A DNA stretch of 64,000 nt from Clostridium sp. 1001271st1 H5. Lineage in GTDB: Bacteria; Bacillota; Clostridia; Lachnospirales; Lachnospiraceae. Below the pieces are notes generated by a model. That model had not been told where the DNA came from. It saw only the letters and a list, made by a program, of their open reading frames with translations, and did no database searches. Positions 53,123 to 62,139 of this stretch are shown here, piece after piece (position 1 is the stretch's first letter; each line of letters opens with the position of its first letter). A program made the position numbers and the translations under genes. The DNA lies in the NCBI RefSeq assembly GCF_005845215.1, contig NZ_SPHO01000001.1, forward strand, positions 171,146-235,145. Direction: 5' to 3'.

Positions 53123-54133
53123 ATGGAACGGATAGCAGGGTTAAGGGAATATGTAACCTGTAAGCAGTACCGCAGCGCTCTGGGGCTGCCGGATGAGGTG
53201 ACGGAGGAATACAGTCTCCTGGCCCAGGGCGAGTACAACAGAAATTATCTGTTCACCCACCCTGTCACCGGCAAAAAGCTGGTGCTCCGTGTAAACTGCG
53301 GCAGCCAGATGCATTTGGACCATCAGATACAGTATGAATATGATACCTTAAAGCTGCTGCTGCAGTCGGGCAGGACGCCGGCTCCCTTCTATGCAGATGG
53401 AAGCCTGAAAAAAATTCCTCATGGCATCATGGTGATGGAATTCCTGCCGGGACATGGAATGGATTACAGGACGGAACTGCCCTTTGGAGCGGAGTGCCTG
53501 GCTGATATCCACAGTGTCAGGGTGGGGGATGACAGCCATCTGATTCATCCGGCGGACCCTTTGGAGGCCATTCTGACAGAATGCGAGGAGATGGTCCGTA
53601 CCTACATGGATTCAGATTTGGGAAACCATGGAACCAAAATGAAGATAAGAGAAATGCTGGACCTGGGGTGGAAGCGCCGTGAGGAGGCTGCGGGCTGCAA
53701 AGGCTATGAATGCTGCATCAACACAGAGCTTAATTCCACCAATTTCCTAATCAACGGAGAGGGAAAGGGCAACTATCTGGTGGACTGGGAGAAGCCTGTT
53801 TACGGGGAGCCTGCGCAGGATTTGGGGCATTTTCTTGCGCCTACCACCACATTCTGGAAGACAGACGTGATTCTGGACCGGAGGGAGATGGAAGACTTCA
53901 TAAACCAGTACATCCAAAAGGTGGACGGCAGGTTTGACACAAAGGGGCTGAGGGAGCGTACCTTTGCCTATATTCCCATCACCTGTCTGAGGGGCATTAC
54001 CTGGTGCGCCATGGCCTGGGTGCAGTACCAGCAGCCGGATAAGCTGCTGTTTAACCAGTCCACGTTCCAAAAGCTGGGGCAGTATCTGGACATGGGATTT
54101 TTGGAAGAAATGGACAGGCTGCTGCGGTCATAA
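53123..54133 (+). CDS. APH-family phosphotransferase
   Basis: This 336-residue kinase-fold protein has a weak N-lobe (VLRVNCGSQMHL), the catalytic region with INTELNSTNFLIN (~195; normally HGDLHxxNxL, here the catalytic Asp is replaced by Glu or Asn) and the metal-binding VDWEKPVYGEPAQDLGHFL (~216). It resembles choline/aminoglycoside kinases (APH). Coupled to the glycosyltransferase fusion, it may phosphorylate a sugar or lipid head group. Confidence 0.75.
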   Translation: MERIAGLREYVTCKQYRSALGLPDEVTEEYSLLAQGEYNRNYLFTHPVTGKKLVLRVNCGSQMHLDHQIQYEYDTLKLLLQSGRTPAPFYADGSLKKIPHGIMVMEFLPGHGMDYRTELPFGAECLADIHSVRVGDDSHLIHPADPLEAILTECEEMVRTYMDSDLGNHGTKMKIREMLDLGWKRREEAAGCKGYECCINTELNSTNFLINGEGKGNYLVDWEKPVYGEPAQDLGHFLAPTTTFWKTDVILDRREMEDFINQYIQKVDGRFDTKGLRERTFAYIPITCLRGITWCAMAWVQYQQPDKLLFNQSTFQKLGQYLDMGFLEEMDRLLRS

Positions 54134-54184
54134 CGGCCTGGAGCGCGCCTGCCGGATATTGGATTTACCTTAAAAGAAAGGAAT

Positions 54185-54622
54185 TTGAATGGAAAAAAAC
54201 AAAGTAAATGGATAGGGAAAATCGTGGTGGCTGCATGCATAGCTGCTTCAATCCTGAGCTACATATGCATACCATCCGTGAAAGGCATGATTAACAGAAT
54301 TGTGACTATGTTTGCAACCGGGGACTTTACCGTGGTCAGGGAATTTGTTGCTTCCTATGGAAGCTATGCTGCTGCGGTGTCCTTTGATATTGTAAGCTAT
54401 GCGGCAGGACTGACATCCATGCCATTTCTGTCATTTTTCATAGCCACGGGTATTGGGCAGCTCCCGGCAACCATCGTGTACTCCTATGTGGGCGGAATGC
54501 TGACCGGGGGCGCCAGGTTTTTTGTCACAGGATTAATGATATTATTTGCCTTATCTGCCTTGATTGTCATGATAAGGAAAATATATATAGAAAAACAAGA
54601 TAATTCAAGGAGGAAGAAATGA
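54185..54622 (+). CDS. TVP38/TMEM64-family membrane protein, internally shortened
   Basis: The 145-residue product has a TTG start at 54185 (AAAGGAA upstream). It carries an N-terminal helix, REFVASYGSYAAAVSF, then goes straight to LTSMPFLSFFIATGIGQLPA then TIVYSYVGGM, the C-terminal VTT segment. Typical TVP38 proteins are ~200-230 residues, with a Gly-rich central block (F-G-x-x-x-G type) between these parts; that block is missing. An in-frame deletion is likely, so function is doubtful. It overlaps the next gene by 4 bp. Confidence 0.65.
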   Translation: MNGKKQSKWIGKIVVAACIAASILSYICIPSVKGMINRIVTMFATGDFTVVREFVASYGSYAAAVSFDIVSYAAGLTSMPFLSFFIATGIGQLPATIVYSYVGGMLTGGARFFVTGLMILFALSALIVMIRKIYIEKQDNSRRKK

Positions 54623-55530
54623 AAAAGAAAATCGTAGCATTGGGAATTATGATGGCGCTGTCCGTGACAGCGGCGGCCGGATGCGGTCAGAAAGCAGCAA
54701 ATGAAACAACAGCCCAGGCAGCGGCAGAGACTTCGGCGGCTGATGCAGCGGATACCACGGCAGCAGAGGCAGCAGGTGCTGAGACAACAGCGGCTGCACA
54801 GTCAGATGGCAGCTATCAGTACGTATCCCCTGCAGATGCAGTGGCGGCAGCAAAGGATAAGAGCGCCCATGTGCTGGATGTAAGGGAGTGGGATAATTAT
54901 GTAAAGGGAAGAGTGGCTGATTCTATCTGGTGCCCTATTTTCCCGCTGGAGGATGATTCGCTGGCAGATGCCATGAGCGCATATGCAAAGGAGAACTTGA
55001 GCGACGGACAGAAAATTTACATTATCTGCAACAGCGGCAAGAAAGGTGCTGAGAAGACAACCGGAGTGCTTAAGGAGGCCGGCATTGACGGCTCCCTGAT
55101 TTATACTGTGGAGGGCGGAGCAAAAGCCCTGGGGTCTGAGAAAGGCGCCTTTACGACCAACCGCGCAGACGAGAACATTGACTGGAAGACTGTTGCAGCA
55201 GCAGATGCATTAAAGGAAGTTGGGGGAGACAATGTCCAGATTCTGGATGTGCGTGACAATGATACATATGCAGAAGGCCATTTAAAGGGTTCCCTGCAGT
55301 GCCCATTAAAGGAGATTGAGGACCCGGATGCCCAGACTGCCATGTATAAGATGGCAAAAGAGGAGATGGACCCGTCCAAACCTGTATACCTGCTTTGCTA
55401 CAGCGGCAACAAGTGTGCAAAAACCGGCATTTCTGTCATGAAGGATGCGGGATTCGATGTTGACAATCTGTTCATCATTGAAAATGGCGCAAAGGATAAG
55501 GATATCCAGGCTGCATTTGTGACAGAATAG
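54619..55530 (+). CDS. Exported two-domain rhodanese lipoprotein
   Basis: The 303-residue protein has a lipobox AAAGC (Cys22) and an Ala/Thr/Glu-rich linker to ~residue 62. Two rhodanese domains follow, each starting with an LDVR motif (HVLDVREWDNY ~78; QILDVRDNDTY ~210). The loops carry CNSGKKGAE (~138) and CYSGNKCAK (~260), each with a likely catalytic Cys. It is coupled to the TVP38-like gene by a 4-bp overlap. Together with the lipoprotein at 48939 it brackets this gene group. Confidence 0.85.
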   Translation: MKKKIVALGIMMALSVTAAAGCGQKAANETTAQAAAETSAADAADTTAAEAAGAETTAAAQSDGSYQYVSPADAVAAAKDKSAHVLDVREWDNYVKGRVADSIWCPIFPLEDDSLADAMSAYAKENLSDGQKIYIICNSGKKGAEKTTGVLKEAGIDGSLIYTVEGGAKALGSEKGAFTTNRADENIDWKTVAAADALKEVGGDNVQILDVRDNDTYAEGHLKGSLQCPLKEIEDPDAQTAMYKMAKEEMDPSKPVYLLCYSGNKCAKTGISVMKDAGFDVDNLFIIENGAKDKDIQAAFVTE

Positions 55531-55553
55531 GTTAACCCTTCCGGTGATGTGAT

Positions 55554-55592
55554 TTCCCCCTGCCGTACTGCATAAAATTACGGCAGGGGGAA
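55554..55592. terminator. Strong hairpin after the rhodanese operon
   Basis: A 14-bp stem, TTCCCCCTGCCGTA with TACGGCAGGGGGAA, with an 11-base loop. No long T-run follows, so termination is inferred. Confidence 0.6.
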
Positions 55593-55671
55593 TCGTAACA
55601 TCACCAGACAGGGTTATTGTTTTTTATAAACAGTATGGATTTCAGGTGCCAGTGACATGCATCGCACGCAG

Positions 55672-55690
55672 GCGTCTGAAAAACAGACGC
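55672..55690 (+). promoter_or_regulatory. Leader hairpin of the ABC importer operon
   Basis: GCGTCTG and CAGACGC around an A5 loop, 26 bp before the start codon. No known riboswitch core is recognised in 55593-55716. Confidence 0.4.
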
Positions 55691-55716
55691 TAAGTGTTCA
55701 TGGCAGGGAGGAGAAT

Positions 55717-56979
55717 ATGAAGAGAAGAATCACAGCAGCGATATTGGCAGCCGTAATGATGCTGACTCTGGGAGGGTGTTCGGGCACCGGCCGGACAAAG
55801 GATGCCGGCAGCAGTCATGAAGAGAATGCCGGCAGCCAGGTCATTGAAAACATGTCCTTTGATGAGATGAAGGAGGCTGCAAAGGGAACCACGGTCACGT
55901 TCTACGGCTGGGGCGGGGATGATAAGCTGAACCAATGGCTGGACGATGTATTTGCGCCTGTCATGAAGGAAAAATATGACATTACAATGGAACGCGTTCC
56001 TATGGATATTGACCAGGTTTTAAGCCAGCTTACAGGCGAGATACAGGCAGGCGGGAGGGACGGCAGCATTGACATGATTTGGATTAACGGGGAGAATTTC
56101 CAGTCGGCAAAGGAAAACAACATGCTGTACGGACCCTTTACAGACAAGCTTCCTAATTTTAATGATTATGTGGATGGAGACAGCGAAGATGTGACCATGG
56201 ACTTTGCTTATCCAATTGAGGGGTATGAGGCGCCTTACGGAAAGGCCCAGATGGTCATGGTGGCAGACCTGGCGGTGACTCCGGATGTGCCTGAGAGCGC
56301 CCAGGCCCTGAAGGAATTCGTGCAGAAATATCCGGGCAGGGTGACCTATCCGGCGCTTCCTGATTTTACAGGCAGCGCATTTGTAAGAAACATCATCTAT
56401 GAAATCTGCGGCTATGAACCGTTTATGGACATGGAGGCTGACAAGGAGACTGTAAGAGCGGCAGTGGCTCCGGCCATGGAGTACCTAAGGGAACTGAATC
56501 CATACCTTTGGAACCAGGGAACCACCTTCCCGGATTCATCCACTACTGTGGACAATATGTTTGCGGACGGGGAGCTGGTGATGAATATGACGTACGGCGC
56601 CTATGACGTGGTCCTGAATATTGAGGACGGCAAATACACGCAGACCACGGAAACCTTCCAGTTTGACAAGGGCACCATCGGCAATACCAATTTTATGGCA
56701 ATTGCAGCCAATTCCGGCAATAAGGCCGGTGCCATGGTGGCAATCAATGAGATGCTGTCACCGGAAATCCAGGCGGACCGCTATGAGAAGCTGAGGGTTA
56801 TCCCGGTACTGGACAATGAAAAGCTTTCCGATGAACAAAAGGAAGCCTTTGACCAGGTGGACCTGGGTAAGGGAACAATCCCCCAGGATGAACTCCTCTC
56901 AAAACGCCTTCCTGAGATGCCTGCACAGCTGGTTCCCATCATCGAGGAAATTTGGGCGGAGGATGTAGTGGGTAAATAA
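55717..56979 (+). CDS. ABC importer substrate-binding lipoprotein (YnjB-like)
   Basis: This 420-residue protein has a signal peptide with lipobox LGGC (Cys20), followed by TVTFYGWGGDDKLNQWLDD and the distinctive DMIWINGENFQSAKENN (~125), which matches the E. coli YnjB pattern. It is the extracellular receptor for the permease pair and ATPase that follow. The ligand of YnjBCD-type systems is not established. ATG 55717 follows GGAGGAG; an in-frame start at 55657 has no site. Confidence 0.85.
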   Translation: MKRRITAAILAAVMMLTLGGCSGTGRTKDAGSSHEENAGSQVIENMSFDEMKEAAKGTTVTFYGWGGDDKLNQWLDDVFAPVMKEKYDITMERVPMDIDQVLSQLTGEIQAGGRDGSIDMIWINGENFQSAKENNMLYGPFTDKLPNFNDYVDGDSEDVTMDFAYPIEGYEAPYGKAQMVMVADLAVTPDVPESAQALKEFVQKYPGRVTYPALPDFTGSAFVRNIIYEICGYEPFMDMEADKETVRAAVAPAMEYLRELNPYLWNQGTTFPDSSTTVDNMFADGELVMNMTYGAYDVVLNIEDGKYTQTTETFQFDKGTIGNTNFMAIAANSGNKAGAMVAINEMLSPEIQADRYEKLRVIPVLDNEKLSDEQKEAFDQVDLGKGTIPQDELLSKRLPEMPAQLVPIIEEIWAEDVVGK

Positions 56980-57093
56980 TGGGAAGGAAACTGACGGGGA
57001 GGATACTGGCGGTAAGGAAGCTGACGGTTTTTTGGGGAGGGTGGTGGGTGGGGCGTGTGCGTGATTGGAAGGAAAACATTGGGAGGAAATGGA

Positions 57094-57960
57094 ATGAAAA
57101 AAATGGTGACACCGTATTTGCTTCTGGTTCCCCAAATCATCCTGTCCCTGCTTTTTATCATTGGATTGGCAACTGGAATCACCCAGAGTCTGGGGGTGAT
57201 TCCAGCTTTTGGACTAAGGGAACCAACACTAAAATATTACAGGGAAGTATTATCCAGGCCGGAGATGCTTAAATCCGTGCTGTACAGCCTCAGGGTGGCA
57301 TTTTTGTCCGCAGGAATTGCCACAGCGGCAGGCGTGGGCTTAAGCGCTGTGTGTGTAATGCACAAAAAGACAAAGGGTCCAATGATGCGGGTAATACAGC
57401 TTCCCATCATTGTTCCCCATGTGGTGGTGGCCATTTTTATGGTCAATATTTTTTCGCAGAACGGGGTGGTGGCCAGACTTGGTTATGCCCTTGGATTATT
57501 GCAGGAACAGCAGCAGTTTCCCATGCTTATTTATGATACAAGGGGAGTTGGGGTCATACTGGCATATCTGTGGAAGGAGATTCCGTTCATCATCTATTTT
57601 GTCATTGCGCTGATGGCAAATATCAATGAGAAATTGGGGGAAGCAGCCATAAACCTGGGGGCGGACCGCTGGACCGCATTTTGCAAGGTCACCCTGCCTC
57701 TGTGTAAGGATGCGGTAATCAGCGGATTCCTGATTATATTTGTATTTGCCCTGGGAGCCTATGAGCTTCCCTTTCTTCTGGGTGCCACCTCCCCTAGGGC
57801 TCTTCCGGTGCTGGCATATCAGCAGTATATTCACCCGGATTTAAAAAACCGGCCTTATGCCATGGCGCTTAATGGAATCATCATCCTACTTTCCGTGCTC
57901 AGCGCCTGGATTTATTATTTCATCATGCGGAAGAACATGAAGGCGTTAATGGAACAGTAA
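57094..57960 (+). CDS. ABC transporter permease 1 (YnjC N-half-like)
   Basis: This 288-residue protein has six membrane helices and a BPD_transp_1 EAA-type loop with GEAAINLGADRWTAFCKVTL (~195). In E. coli, YnjC is a single double-length permease; here the halves are separate genes. ATG 57094 with GGGAGGAA is chosen. The G/T-rich 56980-57090 gap holds no gene. Confidence 0.85.
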   Translation: MKKMVTPYLLLVPQIILSLLFIIGLATGITQSLGVIPAFGLREPTLKYYREVLSRPEMLKSVLYSLRVAFLSAGIATAAGVGLSAVCVMHKKTKGPMMRVIQLPIIVPHVVVAIFMVNIFSQNGVVARLGYALGLLQEQQQFPMLIYDTRGVGVILAYLWKEIPFIIYFVIALMANINEKLGEAAINLGADRWTAFCKVTLPLCKDAVISGFLIIFVFALGAYELPFLLGATSPRALPVLAYQQYIHPDLKNRPYAMALNGIIILLSVLSAWIYYFIMRKNMKALMEQ

Positions 57961-57978
57961 ACCGCGAAGCAGAAGGAG

Positions 57979-58809
57979 ATGGAGCAAAAGGTTATGAAGA
58001 AAAGAAAAGCGTTTATTTCAGGTATGATACTGGCCCTGCTGTGTGCAGCCATCCTGATTCCCGCGGCCAGTCTGGTGATATGGGTATTTACAGAACGATG
58101 GGCCTGGCCCGGGCTGTTTCCGCAGGTGTTCTCGGAACGGGCAGTCATGGAAATTGTCAGAAGAAAGGGAGAACTGGCCTCCCTCATGACGTCCAGCATC
58201 ATGATTTCTTCTGTAGTGGCCCTTTTATCGGCCTTTGCCGGGGTATTGACATCCAGGGCCCTTATCCTGTACCGGTTCCGGGGCAGGAATTTGATTTCCT
58301 TTTTTGTGGTCCTTCCACTGATGGTTCCGACTACGGTGTTTGCCATGGGGATACAGATTACATTTATCCGGTTGGGGCTTAATAATACTGTGACGGGGGT
58401 TATCCTGGCACACCTGATTTATTCCCTGCCCTATGCTGTGCGCCTTATCATGGACGGCACCCAGGCAGTCGGCATTGCACTGGAAGAGCAGGCCAGGGTG
58501 CTGGGAGCCAGCTCCTTCCAGGCATTTAGGAGGACTACCCTGCCAATGCTGGTTCCGGTGATACTGTCAGCAGTCAGTATGGCCTATATTGTATCCTTCA
58601 GCCAGTATTTTCTGACGCTGCTTCTCGGAGGAGGCAGGATAAAGACCTTTGCGGTTGTGATGGTTCCTTATTTACAGAGCGGCAGCCGGAACATTGCCTG
58701 CATTTACAGCATTCTGTTCATGGGCATTACCCTGATGGTATTTGCTGTATTTGAACGGATTGCAGGGCATTGGACAAGACAGATGGTTGGAGGATATTAT
58801 GAGTCTTAA
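57979..58809 (+). CDS. ABC transporter permease 2 (YnjC C-half-like)
   Basis: This 276-residue protein has six helices and an EAA-type loop, EEQARVLGASSFQAFRRTTL (~170). It begins 18 bp after permease 1. The start is unclear: AAGGAG abuts ATG 57979 and is 15 bases before ATG 57994. It overlaps the ATPase gene by 11 bp. Confidence 0.85.
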   Translation: MEQKVMKKRKAFISGMILALLCAAILIPAASLVIWVFTERWAWPGLFPQVFSERAVMEIVRRKGELASLMTSSIMISSVVALLSAFAGVLTSRALILYRFRGRNLISFFVVLPLMVPTTVFAMGIQITFIRLGLNNTVTGVILAHLIYSLPYAVRLIMDGTQAVGIALEEQARVLGASSFQAFRRTTLPMLVPVILSAVSMAYIVSFSQYFLTLLLGGGRIKTFAVVMVPYLQSGSRNIACIYSILFMGITLMVFAVFERIAGHWTRQMVGGYYES

Positions 58810-59839
58810 CATAGAAAATCTGACCGTATCACTTCAGAAAAAGGTGATACTGCACGGAATTGACCTGGAAATAAAGGAGGGGGAGTTCGTATCCCTTTTA
58901 GGGGAATCCGGATGCGGAAAGACTACCCTGTTAAAATGCATTGCCGGTCTTTTGGAGCAGGAGAGCGGGGATATACGGATACAGGGAACCTCTGTGACGG
59001 ACTGTCTGCCGGAGAAGCGGGGAACGGTAATCGTGTTCCAGGATTTACGGCTGTTTCCACATATGACGGTGGAGAAAAATATTTCCTTTCCCATGGAACT
59101 GAAAAAGGTGCCGAAAAAAGAACAGAGAGAGCGGGTGGGTGAACTCCTGGAAGCAGTGCAGCTTGCCGGATTTGAGAAGAGAAAAATGAAGGAGATGTCG
59201 GGCGGACAGATGCAGAGAGTGGCATTGGCCAGGGCATTGGCAGCAAATCCCAGGGTACTTCTTCTGGACGAACCATTTTCAGGTCTGGACGAGAGGCTGC
59301 GGACGGAGATGGCGCGGCTGGTAAGGAAACTGCATGAGGAATGGAAAATCACCACCATTCTGGTCACCCATGACAAGGCAGAGGCCCTCCGCATGTCTGA
59401 CCGCATTGCGCTGATGAGCCACGGGAAGGTCCTGCAGTACGGTACTCCTGAGCAGATGTTTTATCAACCGGAGACAAAAACAGTGGCGGAATATTTTGGC
59501 AAGGTGAATTATGTTCCCGGAGAGGTGGTGGGAGGCAGGTTTGTCTGTAATCTGTTTGAGATAAGGTCGGATTTGCCTGACGGGACCTATGATGCCATGA
59601 TACGCCCGTATTCAGTCCGGCTGCAGGAGGACGGGGAGTTTGAGGTGGAGGAGGTTACCTTTATGGGGGAGATGACAGAGATACGGGTAAGGGTTCCCGG
59701 GAAATTTGCTCCCGGAGGGAACATTCTGTGCCAGAGGATGGAAGGTATTGGACTGCAGACAAAATTCCAGGCAGGCATGAAGGCGGGACTGCGCGTGGAA
59801 CCAGATGGGGTTGTACTGTTCAGGCATGGTACGGCATGA
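58799..59839 (+). CDS. ABC transporter ATPase (YnjD-like)
   Basis: This 346-residue ATPase has Walker A GESGCGKTT (~36), signature MSGGQMQRVALARAL (~131), Walker B VLLLDEP (~154) and the H-loop VTHDKAEAL (~187). A C-terminal TOBE-like domain (~240-346) makes it longer than E. coli YnjD. ATG 58799 follows TTGGAGG inside the end of permease 2. Confidence 0.9.
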   Translation: MSLNIENLTVSLQKKVILHGIDLEIKEGEFVSLLGESGCGKTTLLKCIAGLLEQESGDIRIQGTSVTDCLPEKRGTVIVFQDLRLFPHMTVEKNISFPMELKKVPKKEQRERVGELLEAVQLAGFEKRKMKEMSGGQMQRVALARALAANPRVLLLDEPFSGLDERLRTEMARLVRKLHEEWKITTILVTHDKAEALRMSDRIALMSHGKVLQYGTPEQMFYQPETKTVAEYFGKVNYVPGEVVGGRFVCNLFEIRSDLPDGTYDAMIRPYSVRLQEDGEFEVEEVTFMGEMTEIRVRVPGKFAPGGNILCQRMEGIGLQTKFQAGMKAGLRVEPDGVVLFRHGTA

Positions 59840-59840
59840 A

Positions 59841-59968
59841 AGGTATGCAGCGGGAAAGGTATGCGGCGGGAGAGGTGTGCAGCGGGAAAGGTATGCGGCG
59901 GGAGAGGTATGCGGCGGGAGAGACATGTACTGGAAGAGGAAGGTACCGGAAGAGACATGTAGCCGGGG
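59841..59968 (+). repeat. 16-bp imperfect tandem repeat (8 units)
   Basis: Eight units of consensus AGGTATGCGGCGGGAG run without gaps from 59841. The first five are nearly identical and the last three are degenerate (for example AGACATGTACTGGAAG). A further stray unit lies near 59983. The array fills most of the 180-bp gap between the ATPase and the nucleoside hydrolase. Confidence 0.9.
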
Positions 59969-60019
59969 GCCTGTTCCCAGAGAGACATGTAACGGAAAAA
60001 CATGTATGAAAGGAAAAGG

Positions 60020-60976
60020 ATGAAGAAAATCATATTTGACTGTGACAATACCTTTGGAACAAAAGACTGCGATGTGGATGACGGGCTGGCCCTGATGTAT
60101 TTGCTGGGAAGCAGGGACGCCCAATTACTGGGAGTCACTTCCACCTATGGAAATAACAGCCTGGATGTGGTACAGGCAGTGAATCTGCGGATGCTGGGAG
60201 AACTGGGACGCCAGGATATTCCTGTAAAAAGAGGCGGGGAGAAACGGGGAGACTACCAGAGCCAGGCAGCTGATTTCCTGGCGGAAATGGCGGACCGCTA
60301 TCCGGGGGAATTATCGGTTCTCGCCACCGGCTCCCTGACAAACCTGAGAGGCGCATATGAGAGGGACCGGCATTTCTTTGAGAAGGTAAAAGAGATTGTC
60401 CTGATGGGCGGAATCACGGCTCCTCTTGTATTTGAAAAAAAGGTAATGGATGAGCTTAATTTTTCCTGTGACCCTCCGGCGTCTTGGACCGTACTCACAA
60501 AGGGAAGAAATGTTTCCGTGATGACAGGCAATAATTGTCTGAAAGCTTTATTTACAAAACAGGAATACAGGGAACGGTTCTCGGATAAGGGAAACAGGGC
60601 GGCAGCGTATATCATGGAAAAAACAGATTACTGGTTCGGATACAATGAAGATGATTACGGCATCCGGGGATTTTATAACTGGGATGTGACGGCTGCTGTC
60701 TATCTCATGCATCCGGAGCTGTTTGCAGATGAAGTGAAACACCTCCGGCTGTCAGAGCAGGATTTGGAGACCGGGTATCTGAGGATGGATACAGATGTGG
60801 TTCCAAACCGGATGGCAGAAGGGAGGGCAGACAGGCCGGCAGAAGGGACGGCAGGAGAAAGATGCACCTGTAATCTGCCGGTCATTGGGGATGTGAGGGC
60901 GTTTAAGGACAACATCTATGAGACATGGCTGAGTGTTACTGGGATACTGACCGGCACCGGAAAGAGTATGAAATAA
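60020..60976 (+). CDS. Inosine-uridine-type nucleoside hydrolase
   Basis: This ~318-residue enzyme starts KKIIFDCDNTFGTKDCDVDD, the calcium-binding Asp cluster of nucleoside hydrolases, and has VLATGSLTNL (~95), LMGGIT (~128) and NFSCDPPAS (~145). It releases ribose from a nucleoside or related compound. An Arg/Ala-rich insertion (MAEGRADRPAEGTAGER, ~265) looks like repeat-derived filler. It follows the importer, so the imported ligand may be a nucleoside or pyrimidine-type molecule. ATG 60020 follows AAAGGAAAAGG. Confidence 0.85.
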   Translation: MKKIIFDCDNTFGTKDCDVDDGLALMYLLGSRDAQLLGVTSTYGNNSLDVVQAVNLRMLGELGRQDIPVKRGGEKRGDYQSQAADFLAEMADRYPGELSVLATGSLTNLRGAYERDRHFFEKVKEIVLMGGITAPLVFEKKVMDELNFSCDPPASWTVLTKGRNVSVMTGNNCLKALFTKQEYRERFSDKGNRAAAYIMEKTDYWFGYNEDDYGIRGFYNWDVTAAVYLMHPELFADEVKHLRLSEQDLETGYLRMDTDVVPNRMAEGRADRPAEGTAGERCTCNLPVIGDVRAFKDNIYETWLSVTGILTGTGKSMK

Positions 60977-61104
60977 GGATGAAAGCCAGAGGAGGGATTC
61001 CCGGAATGGGGGACAGGGGCTGTGTTTTTTGTGGGGCGGGGTGGATATCCGCTGAAAAAAGAAAAGTGGCATGCTGCAGGTGACTGATACCGGCATATAA
61101 GAAG

Positions 61105-61128
61105 GGCCGCATTGTCTTGAATGCGGCC
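61105..61128. terminator. Bidirectional terminator
   Basis: GGCCGCATT and AATGCGGCC around a 6-base loop, followed by TTTG. It separates the nucleoside hydrolase from the convergent YedF gene. Confidence 0.75.
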
Positions 61129-61177
61129 TTTGCCTGAATGTACGTCGAAGTTTAGCTGAGTTGGCATGAACGTGAAA

Positions 61178-61810
61178 TTAAGGACGTACCAAACATTTGG
61201 CAGCTGTCATACGCTCTACAATCTCATACATATTGGTGACGCTTCCCACCTGTAGCTTCTCGCCCAAACCATAGAAGTTAAGGCAGGTTCCGCAGGTAAG
61301 AATCTCCACTCCCTGGGATTCCAGGGATTTTAAATCCTCCAGGTTATCGGAGCCTTCGCAGGAAAGGTGGGCGCCGCTGTTATACAGAAGCACGGTTTCC
61401 GGCAGGGCATCCTGCTGTGTAAGTGCGTAGACAAAACCCTTCATCAGGGCCTTTCCCAATTCCGGATCTCCGTGTCCCATCAGGTTGGAGGAAAGAACCA
61501 CTACCATACCCTTCCTGCGGCTGTCGGGCCGGCAGGCAATCGGTTCATCATCGGTATCAGCCGCAGCATCTGAGCCGGAAGCAGCGTTTGCTCCTTCGCT
61601 TACAACAATTTTAACAGCGAATTCATTATCGCTTATTTTCTCGGAAACAGCTGCAAGGCCCTTGCTTGCTGCCATCTTGCTCAGGTTCTGGACCGCTATC
61701 TCGTTGTCCACCAATACCTCAACTGTCTCACCTGGATTACAGGATTCCAATGCTTTCTTAGTGTCAATGACAGGCTTTGGGCACTGTTTTCCGCGTTCAT
61801 CTAATTTCAT
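61178..61810 (-). CDS. yedF: YedF-type sulfurtransferase-like selenium metabolism protein
   Basis: This 210-residue protein has an N-terminal TusA/SirA domain with CPKPVIDTKKAL (catalytic-type Cys ~9) and a C-terminal DsrE-like domain with VVLSSNLMGHGDPELG (~110) and CGTCLNFYGL (~180). This is the YedF layout, linked by neighbourhood in many anaerobes to selenium metabolism. ATG 61810 has AAGGAGG. It is the second sulfur-transfer theme in this part of the window. The region 61811-62139 holds only an unsupported open frame and no recognised signal. Confidence 0.85.
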   Translation of the reverse strand: MKLDERGKQCPKPVIDTKKALESCNPGETVEVLVDNEIAVQNLSKMAASKGLAAVSEKISDNEFAVKIVVSEGANAASGSDAAADTDDEPIACRPDSRRKGMVVVLSSNLMGHGDPELGKALMKGFVYALTQQDALPETVLLYNSGAHLSCEGSDNLEDLKSLESQGVEILTCGTCLNFYGLGEKLQVGSVTNMYEIVERMTAAKCLVRP

Positions 61811-62139
61811 GTTTCGTATCCTCCTTAAGCATGTATCTGATTCTTCCTGTTCCCCGGAAGTGTGCTTTGAAATTATCATCACATGCCTCTAATTATAGCA
61901 GGTTTGTGATGGTATGCAAACGCTTTTACCCCTTTAGGCAGCTGGCATTTATTTTTTCTATACATAAGCACATTGCTATATTTATTATCGATACAGGCAA
62001 GGGGTCCGCGGCGGATGCCCTGAACAGGCTAAATGCGGCTGCGGTTCTACTGATAGACGAGCCGGCTGCCTGTGTGATTGTGACAGGACAGTCTGATGAA
62101 ATGATAAGACGTTACGTCTGTTGTGTATCTGCGCGTATA

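Noticed and set aside
55593-55716. TPP or other riboswitch before the YnjB-like gene
   Set aside because: Only a simple hairpin is visible; conserved riboswitch core sequences are absent.
59841-60005. Possible CRISPR array
   Set aside because: Units are 16 bp, contiguous and lack unique spacers; it is a tandem repeat.
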